Assembly: GCA_900549655.1 (NCBI GenBank)
Contig: UROZ01000009.1
Coordinates: 1-35,814 of the forward strand
Direction of reading: 5' to 3'
DNA: 35,814 nt
DNA from: an uncultured Collinsella sp.
GTDB lineage: Bacteria > Actinomycetota > Coriobacteriia > Coriobacteriales > Coriobacteriaceae
Below, piece after piece: positions 1 through 8,662 of the stretch. Under the pieces are notes generated by a model. It was not told the origin of the DNA, searched no databases, and saw only the letters and a program-made list of their open reading frames with translations. Made by a program: the position numbers and the translations under genes. Every line of letters begins with the position of its first letter. Position 1 is the first letter of the stretch.

Positions 1-610
1 TGGCGTCGGCGGCCTTCTGCCAGGCGGCGGTGCTGTCCTCCAGCACGTGCTTGGCCACCTTGGGGGTCGCGGCCTTGGGCTTGACGGTGACGGCGCTGCC
101 GCCCACCAGGGCCATGATCGGCGCGGTGCCGGCCTCGCTCCGGGCGATAGCGTCGTCGTCGGCGACGATGAGCCAGTAGCCGCAGGGCAGCTCGGCCGCC
201 GTGCCCGCGTTAAGGCCCACGGAGGCGGCGCCTGCTTCGACAATTGCGCGGGCAAGTTTTGCCATCAGTGCGGTCGCCATGCGTCTGTCGGCATTCATCC
301 ATTCGGCAGCCTCTTGCGCCGTCGATGCCGAGCCATCAAGTCCAGCATCATGAAGCACGGAAAGAATAGTTTGACGAACCGCGCCATTCGCCCACGTTAC
401 GTCAGTTGCAATTTTTTGGCCAGCATCGTCATCGTCGACAACGGTCGCCGAAAAGAGCTGGTACGCGTCATACCGCGTCGCAACTGTACCGCCTACCGTA
501 ATGGCACCGGTGCCCGCCGCGCGGGCCGTCCCGGGCAGCATCGCAAAAGAGAGCATAGCGACCGTAACTATCGTCGCCACGGCCAACAAGCGGCGCCAAA
601 GCCTACTCAC
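1..610 (-). CDS. Major pilin-like surface protein, D2-type fimbrial isopeptide family (3' end outside window)
   Basis: Only the N-terminal ~203 residues are in the window; the gene runs off the left edge. Reading starts at GTG (610-608) after an AGGTGG ribosome binding site 5 bases upstream. The first ~32 residues form a signal peptide: basic SRLWRR, a hydrophobic stretch, then TARA-A as a likely cleavage site. The following region resembles the N-terminal domain of fimbrial isopeptide-formation (D2) pilins, including the passage GTAPIMALVGGSAVTVKPK followed by PKVAKHV, a typical link to the next domain. Such pilins are polymerised by sortases into cell-wall-linked fibres. The start codon overlaps the stop of the preceding adhesin reading frame by 8 bases, so the two are probably translated together. 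Sorting signal and sortase genes are not visible and would lie to the left. Family call is by recognition of sequence style. Confidence 0.7.
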   Translation of the reverse strand, partial: MSRLWRRLLAVATIVTVAMLSFAMLPGTARAAGTGAITVGGTVATRYDAYQLFSATVVDDDDAGQKIATDVTWANGAVRQTILSVLHDAGLDGSASTAQEAAEWMNADRRMATALMAKLARAIVEAGAASVGLNAGTAAELPCGYWLIVADDDAIARSEAGTAPIMALVGGSAVTVKPKAATPKVAKHVLEDSTAAWQKAADA

Positions 611-1478
611 GGCGACCACCTCGATCTCGATCGCGATGGCGGTGAGCATGCATCCATGTCGCGGCAAAGCACAGCAGCGAAGCGCCAGCCAGATACGTCA
701 TAGTCAAGCCGGCACCGCCTGCCTCGGGAAGCGTGGTCGAGTATCTGTTGGTAAAAGTCGGCGGGGTCGAAGAGCCATTATCGTAGGTGACGGTGGCGAC
801 GAGATTTCTCTCACCATTGTCCACCTTAACCGTAACCTTGTGCTGGGTCCTGTCGTAGGTGATGTGGTCCTTGACGTTGTTCTCGGCGCCCTCGGGGACG
901 ACCTCAGAGATGGTATAAGTATAGGTATCGGCCTTGTTGTAGTCGACGTTGAAGGAGACGTTGCCCATGGCATCGTTGGTCACCGTTTGGAGCACCCTGT
1001 CCTTGTCATCCTTGAGCGCGAACGAGAACTGACCTTCCTTGAACGTTCCGCCTGCGAGCACCTTCTCTGCGTTAATAACCGCCTTGCCCGTCATGCGGTT
1101 GTCGTAGACCCAGATCTCGTCCTTCTTTGTATCGTCGATGATCTCCGCACCGTCGACGATGTCCTTTGCCTTAGTTAGCGCAGCCTGATAATCCTTGTCG
1201 CTCGCGCTGCCCTTGAGCATGATCCACGTGGGATCGGCCTTGGCATAGCCAACAGGCGCCTTGGTCTCCACGAGCTGATAGAGCACACAATTACTCATCT
1301 TCTTGTCGCTTGTGCCGAACGAGATTTTGCCGTTGGCGTCGGTAGGGACGTCGATCGCGGCCTCGTCAAACGGCGTTCTGGCGTTCTCTACATTTCCGTC
1401 ATCCGCAACCTGGCCCATATCCACGCTGTAGAGTGTGAACTTCGCCCCCTCGAGCGTCGCGCCGACCTGCTGGGCGTC
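603..1478 (-). pseudogene. C-terminal part of surface adhesin, cut off by in-frame TAA (SpaA + FctA-like domains, LPEAG anchor)
   Basis: This is the in-frame continuation of the adhesin at 1479-4346 after a TAA at 1481-1479. It begins DAQQVGATLEGAKFTLYS, the usual first strand of a SpaA/prealbumin-like domain, and that strand lies before any possible start codon. A second domain from about AEKVLAGGTFKEGQFSF to YDRTQHKVTVKV matches the FctA/Spy0128-type pilin isopeptide-linkage domain. It ends with LPEAG, a hydrophobic helix and a very basic His/Arg-rich tail: a sortase sorting signal with Ala in place of Thr. The first in-frame start (GTG, 1424) lies inside the SpaA domain, has no ribosome binding site near it and gives no signal peptide, so independent translation to the surface is unlikely. 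I therefore read it as the severed 3' end of a single ~1,247-residue gene. A sequencing error is the main alternative. Confidence 0.75.
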
Positions 1479-4346
1479 TTACTTGGTCATCGTGATGCTG
1501 TAGCCGTTGCCGCCCGCGCTGGCGGACGCATTTTGAATCTTCCATTTTTGCTCGTCGATCGCCGAACCCTCCGTCACCCCCGCAAGCTCGGCGGTGTTGG
1601 AAAGGGACACCTCTTCGCCGGGGTTTCCGGTCGGGATAACCTCATACTCGACCTTGAGGTATTTCCCGTCGGGCACCTCAAGAGTCAACTTCGTACGCGA
1701 GCCAGATTCATCCTTGACTTGCTCCATCTTCGACGAATAGTCCTTATCAGCCAGCGGTGACCAGGCACCATTCACCTGCTCATAGACCTTAAGCGTCGAC
1801 GGCACCAGCGCGCACTTGGCATCCATGGTATCGACGAGCTCAAGGAAGTCGGTGCCATTTTTAAGGGCAACGGCAGACTCGTTAACAAGAATGGTGTATT
1901 TGATGCGATTGCTATTGGCAACCTGCTCGCCGGACTTTTTGATGACGTTGTTCTTAATGATGACGTCACCTTTACCGGAATCGAACTTTTTAACTCCTGA
2001 CCCCGCGCTGGCCTTGTTGGTGAACTTCACCTCGTTTGTGGAGGTATCGAGCTCACCGCGCTTGACCGCCGTCTTGTACGTGAGCTTTGCGTAGCCGGCA
2101 TAGCTTTCAAGCTCAGTCGTGGGGATGGAGAAGGTGACCGTATTGCCGTTGCGGCTGACGTTGTCGGCGGCGAGCGTCCGACCCGTAACGACCTCCTTGG
2201 CCTCGCCTCCGCGATGAAGCCCCGTATGTTTATCATAGGGGTTCTGCACGAGCGTATACTTTGCGGAATTCGCAACATAGCTCATACCATCCGGAAGGCT
2301 ATCAACGATATTCAGCGGTTTCCCGCCCAGCTTTCCAGCTCCATAGTATTCGAACTCGCCATTTGCGCCCTTATTACCCTTTTGGCGGTTTGCATACACC
2401 GTCCAGTCGACGATCCAGGCGCCCTTCTCATCCGAGCCGTCAACGGTATGCCAATCGAAGTTCTCAACCCAAGACACCTTCGACTCCGCTTCCGGCTTCT
2501 CGACCGCGGGCATCGTTTCTCGGTTGACAACGTACTTGATGGGTTCGGTGAACGGCCACTGTAGTCTCAGGCCCGGTGCTTCGACCGCTGCGAAGTTTGA
2601 GTACCAGCCCGACAGCGCTTCTGATGTAGTGTCGTAGGTGATAACGGCGTAGTCCTCGTTCTCGAGAGCGGCTTTCACGTTGTCGGTAACGATGATCTTG
2701 AGGTCGTAGTTTTTCTTTGTTTCATTACCCGGATAGCTGGTCGTTGGTCTCCAGTCGGTGCCCGGAACCAGCTCGGTATTGCCGATTTTAATGGTAATGG
2801 AGCTTTCGTCGACACCAAGTTTCTGCGACCATGCCGACTGAAACGTGTCCTTCACCGTCACCTCGCCTGGATGGGCCGCATTGACGATCGCCTTCAGCGC
2901 GACCTTCGTCTCCCACGTCGCCCTGCCCGTCGTCGCCGCCTCATCGTATCTCACGAGCCTCTTGGTGATCGGCACAACACCCGTCAGCTGCGGCGTGAAA
3001 CTGCCATCATCCGTACCGGAAACGGAACCTTTGCGCTCGATGGTCGCGCTGTTGCGCACGGTGTCGTACGAGCTCGTATCGTTCATCTTGGTGTGATAAA
3101 CGATGCAGTAGGTGGCGTACTTATCCTCAAGGTTGTTCGGGAACGTATAGGAAAAGAAATTATCCTTAGGTTCAAGTTTTCTTTCACAAATCTTGACTCC
3201 GCTCGCCTCCGAGTCGCCTTTGTAAACCGCAAAGTTGCCCGTATACGTCTGTTTTCCGTCCAGATTATCGGTGAACATGTATCCGCTCATGTCGGCCTTG
3301 AGCTTGCCTTGGTTGAGCTTGACCGTCCACTTGATGTCCGACGGCGTGCCTGAGCCATTGGACTTCTTGATCATGTCATAGCCGAATGTAACAGGCTCAG
3401 CCGTAGCTGTTCTGTTATCGCTGTCGCTTGAGCCAGCCCAATTCCACGTTGCCGTATTCTCAGCTTTGATCAAATCGCCGCCGTTCGCGGCAACGCCGCT
3501 CTTCAGCACCGTATCGTACGTGATCGTGTGGTTGCCCCGGGAAAGGTTGCCCAGGCTGTCGAGGGTTACGACCTGGCCGTCGATCATCGGCTGGGAGTCA
3601 AGCTTCTTGCCGTCGAGCTTGAAACTGTCGTTCACAAAGTCGAAGTTGTCGCCCAGCGTATCAGTGAAGCTAACGTCCGTAGCATACGACTCTACGGTAA
3701 GCGTAACAGTCCAGGTAACCTTGGCCACGCCATCTGCGCCCTGGGAGAAGGTCCCCGACTTCGTCCCCGTGACTTTGCCGTCCTTGATAGGGATTTTGAT
3801 CGTTCCCACACCAGGGAACACGACAGATGCGTTGCCGCCTGAGCTGGTGTCCTTGTCTGCAAGCTCGAACGAGAAATTGGCTCCGACATAAATCTCCGCA
3901 GGGTTTGACGCAAGCCAGTTTTTGTCAAACGCAAAGATGACCTTATTGTCCTTAATCTTCCACGTGCCAGCCTTGGCGGCAGTGGCTTCCGAACCCTCCA
4001 TGAGGTCGCCGCCGTCGTTGTCGTCAACGACAATGGTGTCGGGCAGCTTATAGACAGCGATGTTCTTCTCGGGCGTAGGCGCCTTGCCGCCTTTGAATTG
4101 TGCCGAGAAAGCTCCATAGAGCGTCGAAGTGGACGTTACGGGATCCTCGAGCTTTTGAGTATGGTGCTCATCGGTATACAGCCTGACATCAACCGTCGCC
4201 GTATCCCCATCGATCGCAATCGGATCGGGCTTCGCAACGTCATCGGCGCGCACGGGGGCCGCACCGTAAAACACTGCGGCGGTGAGGCAAATCAAAATGA
4301 AAATCAGAGCCGCCATACCCAGCGACCGTGAGCGGTATGCGTCCAT
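1479..4346 (-). CDS. Large secreted surface adhesin, N-terminal 955 residues of an interrupted gene
   Basis: ATG at 4346 follows AGGGGA with 5-base spacing. Residues 1-35 are a signal peptide (MDAYRSRS, hydrophobic core, PVRADD). The rest is a chain of about five Ig-like adhesin repeats of 130-180 residues. Their recurrent cores include KVTWTVTLTVES..SFTDTLGDNF, DIKWTVKLNQGK..MFTDNLDG, RATWETKVALK..VKDTFQSAW, AWIVDWTVYANR..NIVDSLPDG and NRIKYTILVNES..LELVDTMD. This pattern is typical of Cna/SdrG-like or D2-type wall adhesins stabilised by intramolecular isopeptide bonds. The frame ends at TAA in the middle of what should be ITMTK-x-DAQQ, the start of a SpaA domain. As it stands the product would be secreted without an LPxTG-type anchor. 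It is the first gene of the pilus locus, followed by the D2 pilin. Ligand unknown. Confidence 0.75.
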   Translation of the reverse strand: MDAYRSRSLGMAALIFILICLTAAVFYGAAPVRADDVAKPDPIAIDGDTATVDVRLYTDEHHTQKLEDPVTSTSTLYGAFSAQFKGGKAPTPEKNIAVYKLPDTIVVDDNDGGDLMEGSEATAAKAGTWKIKDNKVIFAFDKNWLASNPAEIYVGANFSFELADKDTSSGGNASVVFPGVGTIKIPIKDGKVTGTKSGTFSQGADGVAKVTWTVTLTVESYATDVSFTDTLGDNFDFVNDSFKLDGKKLDSQPMIDGQVVTLDSLGNLSRGNHTITYDTVLKSGVAANGGDLIKAENTATWNWAGSSDSDNRTATAEPVTFGYDMIKKSNGSGTPSDIKWTVKLNQGKLKADMSGYMFTDNLDGKQTYTGNFAVYKGDSEASGVKICERKLEPKDNFFSYTFPNNLEDKYATYCIVYHTKMNDTSSYDTVRNSATIERKGSVSGTDDGSFTPQLTGVVPITKRLVRYDEAATTGRATWETKVALKAIVNAAHPGEVTVKDTFQSAWSQKLGVDESSITIKIGNTELVPGTDWRPTTSYPGNETKKNYDLKIIVTDNVKAALENEDYAVITYDTTSEALSGWYSNFAAVEAPGLRLQWPFTEPIKYVVNRETMPAVEKPEAESKVSWVENFDWHTVDGSDEKGAWIVDWTVYANRQKGNKGANGEFEYYGAGKLGGKPLNIVDSLPDGMSYVANSAKYTLVQNPYDKHTGLHRGGEAKEVVTGRTLAADNVSRNGNTVTFSIPTTELESYAGYAKLTYKTAVKRGELDTSTNEVKFTNKASAGSGVKKFDSGKGDVIIKNNVIKKSGEQVANSNRIKYTILVNESAVALKNGTDFLELVDTMDAKCALVPSTLKVYEQVNGAWSPLADKDYSSKMEQVKDESGSRTKLTLEVPDGKYLKVEYEVIPTGNPGEEVSLSNTAELAGVTEGSAIDEQKWKIQNASASAGGNGYSITMTK

Positions 4347-4712
4347 AGTTGTCCCCTAATTCCTACAACACAGTGTGGAATACGGCGAATCGTCGGATCG
4401 AACACAAGCCCCAACATCAACGAGAACCTACCTAGCGCATTGCAAGAACCAATTGGGGAGCACCTTCTAAGACGGTCCGTCTATGCCACAATGCATAAAA
4501 TATAATATAGATACCAATCATGTAAACCGCAGGTCAAGAGGTCTTTTAATTTAATACCAGTTGATATTTACCTGTTAACAGTTTTGTATCATACCGGCTA
4601 TATCCGGTGGAATTATGTATATGTTTAAACAACTTAACTTTGCCTGAAAAGCCGCTCGGAGGGACAGCCGCCCCCCCCCACTGCGGTGCAAACGAATCTG
4701 TTCCCCTTGCAC
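4347..4712. other. AT-rich spacer upstream of the pilus locus, with several palindromes
   Basis: No convincing gene; the 61-codon frame here runs through the typA terminator. The stretch is strikingly AT-rich compared with its flanks. It holds a perfect 10-bp palindrome CTGTTAACAG (4572-4581), an ACCGG-N6-CCGGT inverted repeat (4593-4608), a 13-bp inverted repeat AGACGGTCCGTCT (4470-4482) just downstream of the predicted pilus promoter, and a run of nine C (4671-4679). The inverted repeats are possible operator sites for the minus-strand adhesin promoter. That role is inference only. Confidence 0.5.
4499..4526 (-). promoter_or_regulatory. Predicted sigma-70-type promoter of the adhesin/pilin operon
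   Basis: On the minus strand TTTACA (4526-4521) and TATATT (4504-4499) lie 16 bases apart, each matching five of six consensus bases. Transcription would start near 4492, leaving a leader of about 145 bases before the adhesin ATG. The inverted repeat at 4470-4482 falls just inside this leader, where a repressor could act. Confidence 0.5.
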
Positions 4713-4749
4713 CAAAAAGGGCGCCGACCATCGCGGTCGACGCCCTTTC
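4713..4749 (-). terminator. Rho-independent terminator of the typA operon
   Basis: Minus-strand hairpin with arms GGGCGtCGACC and GGTCGgCGCCC around a GCGAT loop, followed by TTTTT. It sits 27 bases past the typA stop codon. A-rich sequence before the stem may let it act on both strands. Confidence 0.85.
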
Positions 4750-4775
4750 TTATTGGCGGCTATAAGCCCCAGCGC

Positions 4776-6614
<1,839 letters not shown>

Positions 6615-6731
6615 GTAGTTCCCCTATCTTCTATCCATATACAAACGGCACGCGTATGCGGCCCGCCCAGCGACACAACGCTCAGCGGGAATATTGAGCC
6701 TTTTACCGAAAACTCGTTTATTTTAGCGATT

Positions 6732-7181
6732 TTAGATGAGAGGGGTTTCCTCACCTGCAGGTTCAGGGTCGCTCCACATAAAACCATCGCCGGCACCCAT
6801 GCCCTCATACAGCACGTATGCCGAAAAACCGCTCTCGAGCGTGGTTTCGAAGAAGCTCACAAGCAGGGCGTCGTGATAGCCGCCGTCAATTTCGACACAA
6901 CCGGTATAGCCGATGGCATAGCGGGCGATGCGGCCCAGCCCCTCGTCCTTAAGACCCATCTTGTGCTCGGAGATAAAGTTGGTGGCAGCCTCGAGGCATG
7001 CCTCCTCGCCATCTTCGTCGAGCGCGGCCAGATAGCGGTTGGAAGCAGCGTCCTCGATCGCCACAACTACGCCCGGATTCTCGCCGGCGGCAAGGTCGTC
7101 CAAGAATGCACCAATCAGGTCACACACCATGGCGTCGAGCTCGGCGGAGACGTTACCGGCGTCTTGCATATCCTGTGCCAT
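6732..7181 (-). CDS. Conserved-looking acidic protein of unknown function, 149 residues
   Basis: I do not recognise a named family. The protein is acidic, soluble in appearance, with no membrane segment or signal peptide. Residues ~8-110 alternate predicted helices and strands (AMVCDLIGAFLDDLAAGE, then PGVVVAIEDAASNRYLAAL). The C-terminal third is aromatic-rich, ending EPAGEETPLI. ATG at 7181 is preceded by a weak GGAAGG-like site. It lies 30 bases after the stop of the two-helix membrane protein and upstream of typA, on the same strand, suggesting one operon. Coding status is supported by strand agreement, lack of overlap and GC-rich third positions. Function is open. Confidence 0.7.
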   Translation of the reverse strand: MAQDMQDAGNVSAELDAMVCDLIGAFLDDLAAGENPGVVVAIEDAASNRYLAALDEDGEEACLEAATNFISEHKMGLKDEGLGRIARYAIGYTGCVEIDGGYHDALLVSFFETTLESGFSAYVLYEGMGAGDGFMWSDPEPAGEETPLI

Positions 7182-7211
7182 CTTTAGACCTTCCCATCGA
7201 GTCTGGCGTCG

Positions 7212-7601
7212 TTACAGTTCTTGTGCCTCGGCAGCGATCTTGGCGGCAGCGTCGCGGGCGCGCATCATATCCATCGCGCGCTTGTCGAGTACCTTGATCT
7301 GGTTGGTCAGCATTACTGCATCGACCACACCCCAGATTACCAAGCCTGTTGAAATCGAAAACCCAAGCGCACCAACTGTACCACGAAGGCGCGAGCAGAT
7401 TGCCGCGACAAGGGCGGAGACGACAACCATCTTGATAAACGAGCCGCGGCGCTCGCGAAGCGTGCGGGCCTGCGTCACATAGGCAATGCGAGCCGCCTCG
7501 GATGCCTCCGAGCGCATCTGGGCCTCGCGCGCAATGGCCGCCGCCTCAGCCGAGATACCGCCGGCCATCAGCGAACGCTCCGCAACCCGTCCGCCCCGCA
7601 T
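7212..7601 (-). CDS. Small membrane protein of unknown function, 129 residues, two predicted transmembrane helices
   Basis: The N-terminal ~55 residues are Ala/Arg/Glu-rich and probably helical and cytoplasmic. Two hydrophobic segments follow, around FIKMVVVSALVAAICS and VGALGFSISTGLVIWGVVDA, then a charged Ala-rich helical tail (DKRAMDMMRARDAAAKIAAEA). ATG at 7601 directly follows the stop of the BFN-family gene (TAAATG), which points to translational coupling. No strong ribosome binding site precedes it, and an alternative ATG at 7568 has GGAG nine bases upstream. Possibly interacts with membrane or peptidoglycan through the two helices, but no family is recognised. Confidence 0.65.
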   Translation of the reverse strand: MRGGRVAERSLMAGGISAEAAAIAREAQMRSEASEAARIAYVTQARTLRERRGSFIKMVVVSALVAAICSRLRGTVGALGFSISTGLVIWGVVDAVMLTNQIKVLDKRAMDMMRARDAAAKIAAEAQEL

Positions 7602-8102
7602 TTAGAAATCATCGGGGGAGAGCGTATGGACGAACTCGTCGAACTTCTCGAACTCCTGCTCGTCGTCGACATCCTCGGCGTGGGTGGAAACAGTGCCCAG
7701 GCGATTCATGATGTCGTCCTCCACAAACATGGGGGCATTGCTGCGCACGGCAAGGGCAATGGCGTCACTGGGGCGGGCGTCGATCTTGCGCTCCTCGCCA
7801 TCGGCCAGTACGACGATCGTCGCGTAGAACACCGGCGGCTCGGCGCGAACGATCTCGATGCGCTCGAGCTTGGCGCCCAGGGCGTCAACGGTATCGAGCA
7901 GCAGGTCATGGGTGATCGGGCGCTCGGCGCGGCCGCTATCGATGCCGCGGCTGATGGCAGCAGCTTCAAACGAACCAGTCTGAATGGAAAGGGAACGCAG
8001 CGGCGCGGGCGAGTCCGATTTGCTGCTGCGCTCACGAAGTACGATAAGCGATGGCACGGGACCGGCGGCCATGACGATGGTCTCTATGTCGACACGAACC
8101 AT
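7602..8102 (-). CDS. Bifunctional nuclease family (BFN/DUF151) protein
   Basis: The protein carries the hallmark of the DUF151/BFN family: ARPSDAIALAVRSNAPMFVEDDIMNR in the centre, preceded by VVLADGEERKIDARP. Family members have been reported as nucleases in plants and in a Thermotoga structure; the bacterial role is poorly defined. I chose ATG at 8102 because GGAGGTG lies five bases upstream; a longer frame starts at 8132 but lacks such a site. The resulting 166 residues are normal for the family. The C-terminus is acidic (DVDDEQEFEKFDEF). It is the first gene of the run BFN, 129-residue membrane protein, 149-residue protein, typA. Confidence 0.88.
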   Translation of the reverse strand: MVRVDIETIVMAAGPVPSLIVLRERSSKSDSPAPLRSLSIQTGSFEAAAISRGIDSGRAERPITHDLLLDTVDALGAKLERIEIVRAEPPVFYATIVVLADGEERKIDARPSDAIALAVRSNAPMFVEDDIMNRLGTVSTHAEDVDDEQEFEKFDEFVHTLSPDDF

Positions 8103-8211
8103 GGAACACCTCCGGTACGTAGCGGTTAACACGCGGCAGCCCGCCGCATTGAATAGCTATACTACCCAAACTTTCGCACAGCACACAAAATCAAAGTAGT
8201 TAATTTGGGAC

Positions 8212-8253
8212 GGGGCTTTTTTGACTACTTTCAGTAGGTAAGAAAAAAGCCCC
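8212..8253. terminator. Bidirectional terminator-like hairpin between tRNA-Ile and the BFN gene
   Basis: GGGGCTTTTTT (8212-8222) pairs perfectly with AAAAAAGCCCC (8243-8253) around a 20-base loop. Its right arm overlaps the left arm of the hairpin at 8243-8272, so the two stems are mutually exclusive. Confidence 0.6.
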
Positions 8254-8272
8254 GAGGCAACGCCCCAGGGCT
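8243..8272 (-). terminator. Rho-independent terminator of tRNA-Ile
   Basis: Minus-strand stem AGCCC-GGC / GCC-GGGCT (8272-8248, with internal mismatches) followed by TTTTTT, starting 14 bases beyond the tRNA CCA end. Confidence 0.75.
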
Positions 8273-8286
8273 CTTCACGGTTTTGA

Positions 8287-8363
8287 TGGTGGACCTGACA
8301 AGATTCGAACTTGTGACCTCCCGGTTATCAGCCGGACGCTCTAACCAACTGAGCTACAGGTCC
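8287..8363 (-). tRNA. tRNA-Ile (anticodon GAT), CCA end encoded
   Basis: On the minus strand a full cloverleaf is readable. The acceptor is GGACCTG / CAGGTCC, the D-arm region is AGCTCAGTTGGTTAGAGC, the anticodon stem is CCGGC / GCCGG-type around CTGATAA giving anticodon GAT, and the T-arm contains GTTCGAATC. The discriminator A is followed by a genomically encoded CCA (8289-8287). It is a stand-alone gene with its own promoter and terminator, not part of an rRNA operon in this window. Coordinates include CCA. Confidence 0.97.
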
Positions 8364-8377
8364 ATCGCGCAAGGGAT

Positions 8378-8407
8378 ATATTAGACGAGTCGTTACGCGC
8401 GCGTCAA
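8378..8407 (-). promoter_or_regulatory. Promoter of tRNA-Ile
   Basis: Minus-strand TTGACG (8407-8402), 18-base spacer, TAATAT (8383-8378). Initiation near 8371 would leave a leader of about 8 bases before the tRNA. The -35 box lies only four bases from the end of the long inverted repeat. Confidence 0.75.
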
Positions 8408-8410
8408 CAA

Positions 8411-8595
8411 CTTTTTTGAAAATCTTTGGAGGGGTTCGCCCCGGCCGCCCGGCGGCATATGAAGTCGCCTGCTCGGACAGTCCTGACTCGCACGAAGAGC
8501 ACATTAAGTGCTCTCCGGCTCGTGCGGAACTCGCGATCGACTTCATGTGCCGCCATGCGGCCGGGGCGAACGCGGGTCCAAGATTGTCAAAAAAG
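8411..8595. repeat. 185-bp long imperfect inverted repeat between gyrA and tRNA-Ile
   Basis: The two halves pair over most of their length. Outer arms CTTTTTTGAAAATCTTTGGA (8411-8430) and TCCAAGATTGTCAAAAAAG (8577-8595) match with two differences. GTTCGCCCCGGCCG (8434-8447) pairs perfectly with 8558-8571. GGCGGCATATGAAGTCG (8451-8467) pairs with 8538-8554 with one mismatch. After an asymmetric bubble (21 against 11 bases), CGCACGA (8489-8495) pairs with 8520-8526 and AGAGCAC (8496-8502) with 8508-8514 around an ATTAA loop. One arm also contains GGGG-TTCG-CCCC, itself a stable tetraloop hairpin. The right end runs into the T tract of the gyrA terminator. Possible identities are a miniature inverted-repeat element, a structured RNA, or a DNA cruciform; sequence alone does not decide. 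Confidence 0.85.
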
Positions 8596-8622
8596 CGGTC
8601 GGCGCGCAGGTGCGCCGACCGC
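8589..8622 (-). terminator. Rho-independent terminator of gyrA
   Basis: Minus-strand perfect 11-bp stem GCGGTCGGCGC / GCGCCGACCGC (8622-8595) with a six-base loop followed by TTTTTT (8594-8589), 40 bases after the gyrA stop. Confidence 0.92.
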
Positions 8623-8662
8623 CGATATATGGGATCTGATGTTTTTGACCGGAGAGGACTAC

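Noticed and set aside
1422..1424. GTG as an independent start for the C-terminal adhesin fragment
   Set aside because: It lies inside the SpaA-like domain, without a ribosome binding site or signal peptide.
4546..4731. 61-codon frame on minus in the pilus-typA spacer
   Set aside because: Starts inside the typA terminator and has no ribosome binding site.
8328..8546. 72-codon frame on minus ending GPVAQLVRASG
   Set aside because: Runs through the tRNA-Ile gene and the long inverted repeat; that ending is a well-known false translation of tRNA sequence.
8411..8595. Long inverted repeat read simply as the gyrA terminator
   Set aside because: A separate perfect stem with T tract (8589-8622) already serves gyrA, and the repeat is several times longer than any terminator.
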